Shown piece after piece: positions 1-8,728 of a DNA stretch of 64,000 bases. The notes beneath the pieces were generated by a model. It worked only from the letters and a program-made list of their open reading frames with translations, was not told the DNA's origin and made no database searches. The DNA lies in assembly GCF_030815125.1 (NCBI RefSeq), contig NZ_JAUSWH010000003.1, positions 62,001-126,000 of the forward strand, given 5' to 3'. This DNA comes from Allorhizobium paknamense. GTDB taxonomy: Bacteria > Pseudomonadota > Alphaproteobacteria > Rhizobiales > Rhizobiaceae. The position numbers were made by a program, and so were the translations under genes. Numbering within the stretch: position 1 is the first letter of the stretch; every line of letters starts with the position of its first letter.

Positions 1-1060
1 GGCTGCGGTCGTTGGACAGGCGAAACCAGCGCTCGGCCTCCGCCATGTCCTTGCGGCGGAAGGTGTACCAGCCCAGCAGCGTCGCATCGCCGGCATTGCC
101 TGCCTGGGCCGTGGTCTTCAGCCGGTTGAGATAGCTCTCCGCCACGGTCAGGGTCGTTTCCGTCCCGCCTTCCGCTACGAAATGACGGGCCAGATCGTCG
201 CGAATGGGATCGAACTCACGCCCGCCGCCGGAGGCCGGTTTTTCGAGCGCCAGCAGGTCCTGCATCGGCCCGTAGGGAAGCAGCGTCATGGCCTTCTGCA
301 CCGTCGCCAGCCGCTCCGGCTCGGCCTGACAGCTTTTCAAAACGTAGCGATAGGCATCTAGCGCCCGTGACGGACGCTCGGTGCGGGCAAAGGCTTCGGC
401 CACCCGCCACAGAACATCGACATCGTTACAATTCAACAGGCTGGGCGTAGCGGCGGCCTTGGTGATCACCTCCTCATACCGGCCCTTGTCGGAGGCATCG
501 ATGATCGCCATGCGGCTTTCGGCGGCGGCCAGCCGGTCCAGCAGATCCTGCGGCGGCGTCCAGCCGGGTTCCGCCGCCAGCCGGTCGCCGATCATCTTGC
601 GTACTTCGCCATAGCGGCCTTCGGAATAAAGCCGCCACAGCGTTTCCAGTTGCGGATCGGGATTGGCGGGCACCGCCAGCGGATCGGCGGGCGGCTGCCA
701 ATTGGGGTAAAGCGTCTTCAACCGGCTGATTTCGGCCTGCAGCCGGGCGGTATCGCCCCGGGCCGCGAAATAGCGCAGCGCGCTTTCATCCACCTGCGGC
801 TGGGCGGCGGCGGGCGGCTGCGCTCCGCCCTGCGGCTGCGGGGCGGGCTGGGTGCCACGCATCGGCGAAGGATCGGCCTGCGCCAGCATCTGGAAGCCCG
901 GTTCCTCGGCGCCCTTGTCATGGCCGGGGCTCAGATCCAGTTCCTGCGCCAGCGCCGGGGAGACGGCAAGCACCAGCCCGGCCATGACGCTCCACCACTG
1001 GCTCCGCATTCTCAGCCGAGAGGCCGTCATCACCCTGTCTTTCCTGCCAGCCTGTCTCAT
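1..1060 (-). CDS. Cellulose-operon TPR-type protein, BcsK-like (partial, runs off left edge)
   Basis: About 353 codons are visible and the 3' end lies outside the window. The start ATG (1060-1058) overlaps the TGA of bcsB in an ATGA, so translation is probably coupled. An N-terminal hydrophobic stretch ending in VSPALAQ looks like a signal peptide, followed by a Pro/Gln/Ala-rich linker. The rest is helical and resembles tetratricopeptide repeats (ALRYFAARGDTARLQAEI, LLGWYTFRRKDMAEAERW). In rhizobial cellulose operons a TPR protein (BcsK, functionally like the BcsC scaffold) follows bcsB; it probably acts in the periplasm in export of the glucan. No glycosidase module is visible in this part, so a BcsZ endoglucanase, if present, must lie further left. 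The family name is inferred mainly from position. Confidence 0.75.
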   Translation of the reverse strand, partial: MRQAGRKDRVMTASRLRMRSQWWSVMAGLVLAVSPALAQELDLSPGHDKGAEEPGFQMLAQADPSPMRGTQPAPQPQGGAQPPAAAQPQVDESALRYFAARGDTARLQAEISRLKTLYPNWQPPADPLAVPANPDPQLETLWRLYSEGRYGEVRKMIGDRLAAEPGWTPPQDLLDRLAAAESRMAIIDASDKGRYEEVITKAAATPSLLNCNDVDVLWRVAEAFARTERPSRALDAYRYVLKSCQAEPERLATVQKAMTLLPYGPMQDLLALEKPASGGGREFDPIRDDLARHFVAEGGTETTLTVAESYLNRLKTTAQAGNAGDATLLGWYTFRRKDMAEAERWFRLSNDRS

Positions 1061-3408
1061 GAGGGCCTCCCCAGACGGCGCAGGAGGAAGGCCATGAAGG
1101 CGCCGAACAGCATGGCAAGCAGGACAAGGCCGAAGGCATAGAACAGAATGTTCGAGGACAGCCAGTTGGCGGCGATCAGCCGGTAATTGGTCAGGGTCGC
1201 ATTCATCGGTTTTTCCAGCCGTTCCGGCAGCCCGGGCCGGGTTTCGATGGCGCCGGTGCGGGCGGAATAGGTGACGATGGCTCCACTCAGTTCCTCCCAG
1301 TCCTTGAGGCTCGCCATGGCCTGCATGCCGCGGTTCAGGTCGCTGGCATCGGGGGCGGAAATCACCGTCCAGTGCCGGCTGCCTTCGGGGCTCGGCCCCT
1401 GGGCAATCAGGAAGCTTTCGAGCGCGCCCGGTGTGAATTCGGGACGGCTGCCTGGCAGGAAATGGAAGGCGGAGCCGGAAATGTCGAAATTGCGCTGCAT
1501 CCAGGCTTCCAGCGCCCGGAGCCTGCTCTGGATCAGGCCGCCGCTGACCTTCGAGCGCCAGTCATCGAGGTTCACCTGCTCCTCGCTGCCGCGGCTTTCG
1601 GTGGAGGAGCCCTTCCAGCTTGATGCACTTTCGGCGGCAATGCCCACACGGGTCAGGACGCGGGCGGGCATCTGGCCGATGGAGCCGATGAAGATCGCAT
1701 CCCGCTCGCCAATGGCCTGTGGGGCATTCACCAGTTCGAAGCGCAGCGGCTCGCCCGCCGCCATGGCCAGCCGCCCCAGAAAGGTTGCGGCGGCAGCCAG
1801 CGTATCGCTATCGGTCCTATCCAGGAAAAGCGCCAGCGGCTCGCTCAAATCGGCATAGGGCCAGCCGGTGCCAGCGGTTGCCGCCAGATTGGGCGAGCGG
1901 CCGATGCGCGCAAATTCCGGCATGACGAATTGCGAGGTATCGAACAGCGCAAACCGGGGAGCCGCCTTGGCGGCATTGCCCGGCAGGCAGGCCGCGCCGG
2001 GCCGGTTCAACAGATTGGCCTCCAGCGTTACGTGATTGAGCCCCGGCTTGAAATGCCTGAGCGTGACGCGCACCGGAAAACGGGTGAACAACCCGCCGCG
2101 TGTCGAGGTGATCGGCACGGTGGTGGCAATGCGGTCATTGACATAGATATCGATATGGCTACCCGGTCCGACATCGGCGGTATAGGCGGCATCCAGCAGG
2201 ATTTCCGCTTCGCCATAGGCATTGGCATAGAAATCGGCGGGCACGGCAACGTTGAAGCCGGTGCGGTAGCGGCTGCCGGAAAATTCGGCACTTTCCACCC
2301 CAAGTTCGGAAAAGCGAAGGCTGCGCGGACCCGTCAGCAGCGGCGCGTCCGGCTCGCTCCAGCGCGCGGTGGACATGACGTCGCGGCTGTTGGTGTCAGG
2401 ACGGCGATAGGTGCTGACCAGCGCATCGGCCGCCGAGGCAATGGCCGCCCAGGTGGGGCCGCTCAGCACCAGGATCGGCCGTCCGGTCTTCGGATCGTTG
2501 ATATAGGCCGCTCCGGCACTGAGCCGCGTGGCGGCGGGAAGCGAGGGCAGGGCAGGCGCCAGTTCCTCCGGCGTGCCCACGGCCACCACCAGCGTGCCGG
2601 GGGTGGCGTCCGGCAGCTGGTCGCGGCTGAACTCCATCCGAGTATTGGGCATGGCGCCGAGGACGGAAAGCCCCTCGGCCAGCGTCAGCAGCGGGCGGCT
2701 GGTGCCCGGTTGCCCGAGGCTCGGGACAAAGAAGGAAAACCGCGTCTCGCCCTTGGCATCGACACCGATGGCGCGCAACACGTCCGGCGCGTTGATGCGG
2801 CTGCCAGGGGCGCCGGAAAAGTCGAGATAGGTGCCCTGTGCCGCGATCTTCGTCCACAATTCGTAGGTGGCGGGAATATCGCAATCGGTCCGGTGCCGCT
2901 GGCTGACGGCAAAGGTCAGGCTGTTGCCGCCAGGGCGCAAAAGGCCTGCCGGAATGTCGAAACGGAGCGTTTCGAATTTGGCGGAGGAACGGATCTGGCT
3001 CTCGCCGATCGGGCGGTTGTTGACGAGAACCGTCAGCTTCGAGGCCTCGGGCGCCACCAGCACGGCATTCTGGTAGCTCAGGACGAAATGGGATGGCGAG
3101 GCTGCCTCCTCCTGCGTCAGATAGACGCTCCAGGATTGACGGTCATATTCGCCGGTGAGGTTCAGTTCCGCTGCCGGGATGACATAGCGTTGCGTCCGGC
3201 CCGGCTGGGCTGGAGCGGCTTGCGTGGCGACGGGCTGTTGCTGGGGCTGCGGTGCGGCCTTGCCGGCAGGCTCAGGCGACACGGCTGCGGGCGGCAGTTG
3301 CTGCCGCTCGGGTGACATGTCGAAAGGCTGCGATGTCTCAGCCAGAACCGGCCCGGCCAGAAGACCGGAAAGCGCAAGGCAGAGGCAGAGGGAGGCAGGA
3401 CGCATCAC
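1057..3408 (-). CDS. bcsB: Cellulose synthase regulatory/periplasmic subunit BcsB
   Basis: Predicted 783 aa, the normal size for BcsB. Residues 1-23 form a signal peptide (ending GPVLAE). A Pro/Gln-rich linker is followed by the large periplasmic jelly-roll/flavodoxin-like body, including a conserved RTDCDIPATYELWTKI segment. A C-terminal transmembrane anchor (about 755-777, ILFYAFGLVLLAMLFGAFMAF) ends in an Arg-rich tail, as in BcsB proteins that contact the BcsA channel. BcsB guides the nascent glucan through the periplasm. The start ATG overlaps the bcsA stop (ATGA) and the stop overlaps the next start, giving a tightly coupled bcsA-bcsB-TPR block. Identification rests on length, topology and context beside an unmistakable bcsA. 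Confidence 0.93.
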   Translation of the reverse strand: MMRPASLCLCLALSGLLAGPVLAETSQPFDMSPERQQLPPAAVSPEPAGKAAPQPQQQPVATQAAPAQPGRTQRYVIPAAELNLTGEYDRQSWSVYLTQEEAASPSHFVLSYQNAVLVAPEASKLTVLVNNRPIGESQIRSSAKFETLRFDIPAGLLRPGGNSLTFAVSQRHRTDCDIPATYELWTKIAAQGTYLDFSGAPGSRINAPDVLRAIGVDAKGETRFSFFVPSLGQPGTSRPLLTLAEGLSVLGAMPNTRMEFSRDQLPDATPGTLVVAVGTPEELAPALPSLPAATRLSAGAAYINDPKTGRPILVLSGPTWAAIASAADALVSTYRRPDTNSRDVMSTARWSEPDAPLLTGPRSLRFSELGVESAEFSGSRYRTGFNVAVPADFYANAYGEAEILLDAAYTADVGPGSHIDIYVNDRIATTVPITSTRGGLFTRFPVRVTLRHFKPGLNHVTLEANLLNRPGAACLPGNAAKAAPRFALFDTSQFVMPEFARIGRSPNLAATAGTGWPYADLSEPLALFLDRTDSDTLAAAATFLGRLAMAAGEPLRFELVNAPQAIGERDAIFIGSIGQMPARVLTRVGIAAESASSWKGSSTESRGSEEQVNLDDWRSKVSGGLIQSRLRALEAWMQRNFDISGSAFHFLPGSRPEFTPGALESFLIAQGPSPEGSRHWTVISAPDASDLNRGMQAMASLKDWEELSGAIVTYSARTGAIETRPGLPERLEKPMNATLTNYRLIAANWLSSNILFYAFGLVLLAMLFGAFMAFLLRRLGRPS

Positions 3409-5591
3409 GGCTTGGCCCCCTCATGCGCGCCAGCATTGTCCTTCGGGCGCAGCGTCCGCACCAGATAGGCCAGTCCCCGGCTGGTCTGGAACAGCGCCAT
3501 GCCCAGGAACCACACGGTGCCGCGAATGATCCCCGGATTGCGGCGGCGGGATTTCTGGAAGTCGCTCCACTGGTCGGAATTGGCAAAGATGAGATCGACG
3601 ATCTGGCGATGGTCCTTGGCGCTTTGCGGCAAATACTGGCAGCCCAGCGCCAGGATTTCTCCCTGCTGTTCGGTATTGCGGATGACGAGCGGCAAAGTGG
3701 CCATCTCGTCGCGCCCATGCAGCTGCATGCGGATCTCGGCAATCGCGCCGGCCTGCATTTGCGAAAACTGCCGGCTGAAGACATTGAGCCTTGCGCCGCG
3801 CACCGAGACATCCTCGATGGAGGCAGGCGACCATTGGCCGTTGAAGCCGAATTCGCAGCGCCGCCGCACCCGGATGCGGCGGCTCGAGGCCCGTTCGCCG
3901 CGCTCGGACACCACCCCCAGCGCACAGCCGGCGAGAATGAGGTTGATCATGTTCCAGCCGCCCACCACCAGCGTCACATCGGCCTTATAGGGCTCGGCAT
4001 AGATGCGGTAGACGGTGATCGCCACCGCGATAAGCTGGGCGGCAAAGATGACGAAGAAGGGCCGGCTGATTTCCGAAAGGCGGCTGGTGGCAACCGATTC
4101 GTCCTTGGCGGTGACCTTGAAAGTCGGCTTTTTCGGGTTCAGCACCACGGAGACGATGGCCGGCAGGAGATGCACGGTCTGCACATATTCATAGAGTTCG
4201 GAAATCCACGGCCAGCGGAACGACCCGTAGAGATAGTTCTGCATCATCAGGTTCACCAGCATATAGGCCAGCGTATAGGCCATGAACTCGCCGCCGGAGG
4301 CGGTGAAGATCTGCAGGTCGAACAGCAGGTAGAAGAGCGGCGCAAACAGAAAGATCGTGCGCGGAAAGGGAAAGAGCCAGAACAGCGTCGATGACATGTA
4401 GCACAGCCGCTGCGGCAGGCTGAGCCCCCGCTTCAGCAGCGGAAAGCGGAAGCGCAGGATCTGCATCATGCCCTGGGCCCAGCGGCTGCGCTGGCCGATG
4501 AAGCTGGCAAAGGTGGCTGGTTGCAGACCGGCAATCAGCGGCTTGTCGACATAGACGCTGTTCCAGCCTGCGCTGTGCAGCGCCAGCGCCGTCTCACAGT
4601 CTTCGGTGATCGAAATGCCGCTGAAGCCTTCCGTCGCATCCAGCGCCTTGCGCGACAACACCGCCGCCGAGCCGCAGAAGAAGGCGGCGTTCCACTTGTC
4701 CAGCCCGCGCTGGATGATGCCGTAAAACATCTCGTTTTCGCTGGGCATGGTGTCGAAGGTCTGGAGATTGCGCTCCAAGGGGTCCGGATTGATGAAGAAA
4801 TGCGGCGTCTGCACCAGGAACAGCTTCGGGTCTTCGGCAAAATAGCCCACCGTTTCCTTGAGGAAATCGCGGGCGGGCGCGTGGTCGGCGTCGAAAACGG
4901 CGATCAGTTCGCCCGTGGAATGTTTCAGGCCGTTGTTGAGATTTCCGGCCTTGGCGTGCTCATTGCGGTCGCGGGTCAGGTAATTCACCTGCAGTTCCCG
5001 GCACAATTCCTGCAATTCGGCATGACGGGCTGCGGCAAGCCCGGCATCTTGCAGGTCGTGCGCATTGCGTTTTTGCAGCGTGCCGCCATCGTCCAGCAGC
5101 CAGACGGTCAGCTTGTCCTCCGGGTAATCCATGGCCTTGGCCGCGGCAAGCGTGTTGGCCAGAAGATGCGCATCCTCGTTATAGGACGGCACGAAGACGT
5201 CGACGGAGGGGAAGTGGTCGAGCTTCTGCTTGCGCGAGGGCCGCGAGGGCAGGGGGAGCGCCACGATGAACAGGCTGAGACCCAGCATCAGCACGTTATA
5301 CATTTCCGCCAGATAGAGCAGGATGCCGGGAATGAAGTTTTCCGGCTGGCTGATGGGCGGAATGGTGCTGGTGCTGCGCCAGTAGACATAGCGCAGCACG
5401 ATGACGGCACCGAAGCAGAGCGCGATCAGCCGCCAGACACCACCGGCCTTCAGGATCTTGATGATGGCCATCACCGTTACCACGGCAATGCTGGCAATCA
5501 GCTGCGTTTGCAGGCTGACCGGCAAGGTCGCCAGAAACAGCAGGCAAAAAGCCGCCAGCGCCGCCATCACCGAGTTCAAGATCAACTGCAT
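3405..5591 (-). CDS. bcsA: Cellulose synthase catalytic subunit BcsA (UDP-forming), c-di-GMP-responsive
   Basis: Predicted 728 aa inner-membrane family 2 glycosyltransferase that polymerises UDP-glucose into beta-1,4-glucan. N-terminal membrane segments (about 7-70 and 88-112) precede the GT-A domain. Catalytic motifs are all present: LDDG near 166-169, DAD at 234-236, TED at 329-331 and QRSRW at 367-371. More transmembrane helices follow (about 395-560). The C-terminal PilZ domain has the Arg-rich RVRRR near 574-578 and DVSVRG at 594-599, matching RxxxR...(D/N)xSxxG, so c-di-GMP activation is expected. It is shorter than enterobacterial BcsA, as in rhizobia (celA of Agrobacterium). It overlaps bcsB by four bases and lies 169 bp after bcsN. 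Confidence 0.97.
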   Translation of the reverse strand: MQLILNSVMAALAAFCLLFLATLPVSLQTQLIASIAVVTVMAIIKILKAGGVWRLIALCFGAVIVLRYVYWRSTSTIPPISQPENFIPGILLYLAEMYNVLMLGLSLFIVALPLPSRPSRKQKLDHFPSVDVFVPSYNEDAHLLANTLAAAKAMDYPEDKLTVWLLDDGGTLQKRNAHDLQDAGLAAARHAELQELCRELQVNYLTRDRNEHAKAGNLNNGLKHSTGELIAVFDADHAPARDFLKETVGYFAEDPKLFLVQTPHFFINPDPLERNLQTFDTMPSENEMFYGIIQRGLDKWNAAFFCGSAAVLSRKALDATEGFSGISITEDCETALALHSAGWNSVYVDKPLIAGLQPATFASFIGQRSRWAQGMMQILRFRFPLLKRGLSLPQRLCYMSSTLFWLFPFPRTIFLFAPLFYLLFDLQIFTASGGEFMAYTLAYMLVNLMMQNYLYGSFRWPWISELYEYVQTVHLLPAIVSVVLNPKKPTFKVTAKDESVATSRLSEISRPFFVIFAAQLIAVAITVYRIYAEPYKADVTLVVGGWNMINLILAGCALGVVSERGERASSRRIRVRRRCEFGFNGQWSPASIEDVSVRGARLNVFSRQFSQMQAGAIAEIRMQLHGRDEMATLPLVIRNTEQQGEILALGCQYLPQSAKDHRQIVDLIFANSDQWSDFQKSRRRNPGIIRGTVWFLGMALFQTSRGLAYLVRTLRPKDNAGAHEGAKP

Positions 5592-5760
5592 TCGATCCGC
5601 TCCTCTTGCCGGTTCCGGCGCGGTTTACTCCGTGCCCTTCCGGCCGGCAGCTCATGCTGCCGTGTGTCTGCAGGTCCGGGCGCGCGGATCTCTCCCCGCC
5701 CTGACCTTGCGAAATTTTCTTGATCACGAATGGGGCCGAAGCCCTTTCGTGATGGACATG

Positions 5761-6681
5761 TCATTTTTCCGGCGGCATCGGTACCATCACCGTGCCGCCT
5801 GCGCTCGCAGGCTTTACCCCTGCCGCTGGAACTGTCTGGCCGGTCGCCGGGCCGGGCAGGGGAACGGCAGGCCCTCTCAGTGCCGGTTCCATCATGCTCT
5901 GCGGCACGGCTGCGGCTGTGATCGGTTTTGCCTGCCGCACCACCGTAGGGGCCGGGATCGAGGCTGTGGCGGCAGGGTCCGGGGAGGGCTGGAAGGCCGC
6001 TGACATCGGCTGTACCGTGCCGGTGAGCACGGCTTCTGCCGATTTCGGCTTGCCATAGGGGTTCCAGGCTTCCGAGCCATAGCCGCCGGTAATGGTGTAG
6101 CCGAGCATGGTCTTCAAAAGCTCGCTCTCTCCCGCCAGCCGGTCGCACAGCCGGGCGCGGACCTGGACGATGCCGAGATTGCCAAGCGACGAGCGCAGAT
6201 TTTCCGGGCTGCGGATCTGCTGCCAGCCATAAATGCAGGTATCGCCGCTCGGCCCTTTGCCGGAGGCGTAGCCGAACGGGCCGTAACTGTTCTGCACGAA
6301 AAGCGCCGATGGCTGCCTCGCCACGCCATTGGTAGCATTATAGGCTTCGTTTTGCAGGCGCGCCTGCGTAAAGCGGCGATAGCTGCTATTGTCCGACGGG
6401 TCGGCGCCGTAGAGCTTCACATCGAGATAATTCTGCCCCGGCACCGCGGACTGCGTATCCAGCAACACGCGCTGCTCGGTTACATTGGTGCCACGCTTTT
6501 CGATCACTCCTTGAACGCCATGGCTGCCCGGCGGCGGCAGGATCATGGCCTGATCAGCCTCCACCAGCCGCGCACCCTGCAATGGCCGGGCGGCGTCGGT
6601 GCTGGCACAGCCTTGCAGCAACAGCACCAGAAGGGCTGCTGCCGGTAAAGCGTGCTGACGGGGTGATGATGGGGCTTTCAT
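5761..6681 (-). CDS. bcsN: Cellulose biosynthesis lipoprotein BcsN
   Basis: Predicted 306 aa. It begins with a lipoprotein-type signal (AALLVLLLQGC, Cys near residue 25), so it is probably anchored in the envelope. The mid-section has conserved CIYGWQQI and RLCDRL stretches, and the C-terminal ~90 residues are Pro/Ala-rich and low complexity. BcsN marks the rhizobial (type III) cellulose operons and its precise role is unsettled. As first gene of the minus-strand block, with an exact CtrA-type box 144-159 bp upstream of its start, it probably defines the operon's 5' end. The 169-bp gap before bcsA is larger than the other junctions and could hold a secondary promoter. Confidence 0.85.
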   Translation of the reverse strand: MKAPSSPRQHALPAAALLVLLLQGCASTDAARPLQGARLVEADQAMILPPPGSHGVQGVIEKRGTNVTEQRVLLDTQSAVPGQNYLDVKLYGADPSDNSSYRRFTQARLQNEAYNATNGVARQPSALFVQNSYGPFGYASGKGPSGDTCIYGWQQIRSPENLRSSLGNLGIVQVRARLCDRLAGESELLKTMLGYTITGGYGSEAWNPYGKPKSAEAVLTGTVQPMSAAFQPSPDPAATASIPAPTVVRQAKPITAAAVPQSMMEPALRGPAVPLPGPATGQTVPAAGVKPASAGGTVMVPMPPEK

Positions 6682-6824
6682 GCCGTCCGCCTGCTGTGTT
6701 CTCGATCACGACGAACGAGGATTGTTCTCAGTCCGAATCCTTGCTGTCGCAGCGATCCTTAAATAGTTTCAGTGATTCCTAAAACACGAAGTCTCCAAGA
6801 CCACCATCTCTACGTATGTTATGG

Positions 6825-6840
6825 TTAACTAATGGTTAAC
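6825..6840. promoter_or_regulatory. Candidate CtrA binding box upstream of bcsN
   Basis: TTAA-N7-TTAAC matches the CtrA consensus exactly on both strands, because both half-sites are GTTAAC palindromes within the repeated TGGTTAAC. It lies 144-159 bp before the bcsN start codon. The rest of the 313-bp spacer (6682-6994) holds no convincing gene, only this AT-rich upstream region and the terminator at its far end. Confidence 0.5.
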
Positions 6841-6925
6841 ACCAACCTTCCAACGGAGGGAGAGGCGGGATGTTTTTCAGACGCAAAACGTGTGGACAAG
6901 GTGATTCACAAAGGATGACGACGCG

Positions 6926-6952
6926 AAAAAGCCGCCCTTTGAAGGGGCGGCT
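6926..6952 (-). terminator. Rho-independent terminator of the pxp/carboxylase operon
   Basis: A perfect stem (GCCGCCC / GGGCGGC, 6931-6937 with 6945-6951) with a short loop is followed on the minus strand by TTTTT. It sits about 40 bp after the stop of the biotin carboxylase gene, the last gene of the operon. Confidence 0.85.
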
Positions 6953-6994
6953 CGTAACGGCTGATCACCTGACGCCGTTTTTATCACGAAAATG

Positions 6995-8716
6995 TCAGAT
7001 GATTCGCGCGACGACCTCGCCCGCTGCCAGATAGCTTCCTTCGACGGCCTGACGGTGGAACACCCCATCACGCGCGGCAAAAACCTGCGTTTCCATTTTC
7101 ATGGCCTCCATCACCGCCAGCAGATCACCCTTGGCGACCGCGGCCCCATCCTCTGCCTTATAGGCCTGGAGCGTGCCGGAAACCGGGGCCGTCACGGCAT
7201 CCGCTGACGGAGCGCCCGCCGGTGCAGCGGCAGGGGCCGCGGTCAGGTTGCCCCTGCCTGCCAGCAGACCCGCCGGAAGACCAATGCGGTGACGCTTGCC
7301 GTCGATTTCGATGTCCATCCGCATCAACCCGTCATCCGCAACGGGCTCAGGCCGTGCCATTGCGTCCAGATGTCCGGCAAAATCCGTCTCGATCCAGCGG
7401 GTATGCACCTTGAAGCCGTCTTCGCCAGTAAAGTCCTTTTCCTCCAGCACGGCGCGGTGGAAGGGCAGAACGGTCGCCACGCCGTCGATGGTGAACTCCT
7501 TGAGCGCCCGCCTTGCCCTTTGCAATGCCTGTTCGCGGGTCGCGCCGGTCACGATCAGCTTGGCGACGAGGCTGTCGTAAAGCCCTGGAATGGTGGAGCC
7601 GCTCACCACGCCGCTATCGAGGCGAATGCCGGGACCGGAAGGCGCATCGAAAACCGCAATCTTGCCCGGCGTCGGCAGGAAGCCCCGACCGGGGTCTTCG
7701 GCATTGACGCGGAATTCGATGGCATGGCCGCGCGGTACGGGCGTCTCGGTGATGCTGAGCGGCAGCCCCTCGGCGATGCGGAACTGTTCGATGACCAGAT
7801 CGGTGCCGGTGGTTTCTTCCGTCACCGGATGCTCCACCTGCAGCCGCGTATTGACCTCCAGGAAGGAAATCGTGCCATCGACGCCCAGCAGGAATTCCAC
7901 CGTACCGGCTCCGGTATAGCCCGCTGCCGCGCAGATGGCCTTGGCCGCCGAATGAATTTTCTGCCGCTGCGCCTCGCTGATGAAGGGGGCAGGGGCCTCT
8001 TCCACCAGTTTCTGGTTGCGCCGTTGCAGCGAACAATCCCGCGTGCCCATCACCACGACATTGCCATGGGTATCGGCCAGAATCTGCGCCTCGATATGGC
8101 GCGGACGGTCAAGAAACCGCTCCAGAAAACATTCGCCCCGGCCAAAGGCAGCCGTTGCCTCGCGCACGGCGGACCCGTAAAGCTCGGCCACCTCTTCCAG
8201 CTTCCAAGCCACTTTCAACCCGCGCCCGCCGCCGCCATGGGCGGCCTTGATCGCGACGGGAAGGCCGTATTGTTCTGCAAAGGCAACGACTTCGGCAGCC
8301 GATGAAACGGGGCCGTCGCTGCCCGCCACCAGCGGCGCGCCGACTTGTTTTGCAATGTCACGCGCCTTCACCTTGTCGCCCAAGGCTTCGATCACCTCCG
8401 GCTTCGGGCCGATCCAGATCAACCCGGCATCGAGAACGGCTTTCGCGAATTCCGCCCGCTCGGAGAGAAAGCCATAGCCGGGATGCACGGCATCGGCGCC
8501 GGAGCGTCTGGCAATGGCGATCAGCTTTTCAATATCGAGATAGGTTTCCGCCGGGCGGCTGCCGGAAAGCCCATAGGCCTCATCGGCATGTTTGACGAAC
8601 AGTGCCTCGGCGTCGGGATCGGCATAGACGGCCACCGATTGCAGCCCATAATCCCGGCAGGCGCGGATGACGCGCAGCGCGATCTCGCCGCGATTGGCGA
8701 TCAGCACTTTCTTCAT
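6995..8716 (-). CDS. Biotin carboxylase fused to a biotin carrier domain
   Basis: Predicted 573 aa. Residues 1-450 form a biotin carboxylase: N-terminal [21 protein letters not shown]-grasp glycine loop GGGGRG (161-166), and the conserved LQVEHPVTE. The C-terminal ~75 residues form a BCCP domain with EAMKM; Lys540 is the expected biotinylation site. It would carboxylate its own biotin from ATP and bicarbonate. No acetyl- or propionyl-CoA carboxyltransferase gene is nearby. The gene immediately upstream (12-bp gap) encodes a fused KipI-KipA/PxpB-PxpC protein, whose modules form the carboxyltransferase part of urea carboxylase. It is therefore probably the BC-BCCP half of a two-protein carboxylase of unknown substrate. 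Annotation as acetyl-CoA carboxylase subunit would be misleading. Confidence 0.9.
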   Translation of the reverse strand: MKKVLIANRGEIALRVIRACRDYGLQSVAVYADPDAEALFVKHADEAYGLSGSRPAETYLDIEKLIAIARRSGADAVHPGYGFLSERAEFAKAVLDAGLIWIGPKPEVIEALGDKVKARDIAKQVGAPLVAGSDGPVSSAAEVVAFAEQYGLPVAIKAAHGGGGRGLKVAWKLEEVAELYGSAVREATAAFGRGECFLERFLDRPRHIEAQILADTHGNVVVMGTRDCSLQRRNQKLVEEAPAPFISEAQRQKIHSAAKAICAAAGYTGAGTVEFLLGVDGTISFLEVNTRLQVEHPVTEETTGTDLVIEQFRIAEGLPLSITETPVPRGHAIEFRVNAEDPGRGFLPTPGKIAVFDAPSGPGIRLDSGVVSGSTIPGLYDSLVAKLIVTGATREQALQRARRALKEFTIDGVATVLPFHRAVLEEKDFTGEDGFKVHTRWIETDFAGHLDAMARPEPVADDGLMRMDIEIDGKRHRIGLPAGLLAGRGNLTAAPAAAPAGAPSADAVTAPVSGTLQAYKAEDGAAVAKGDLLAVMEAMKMETQVFAARDGVFHRQAVEGSYLAAGEVVARII

Positions 8717-8728
8717 GGATGTCTCCTC

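Noticed and set aside
1930..3315. A 461-codon plus-strand frame opposite bcsB.
   Set aside because: Low-complexity Gly/Arg/Gln translation with no recognisable domain, mirrored from a real gene.
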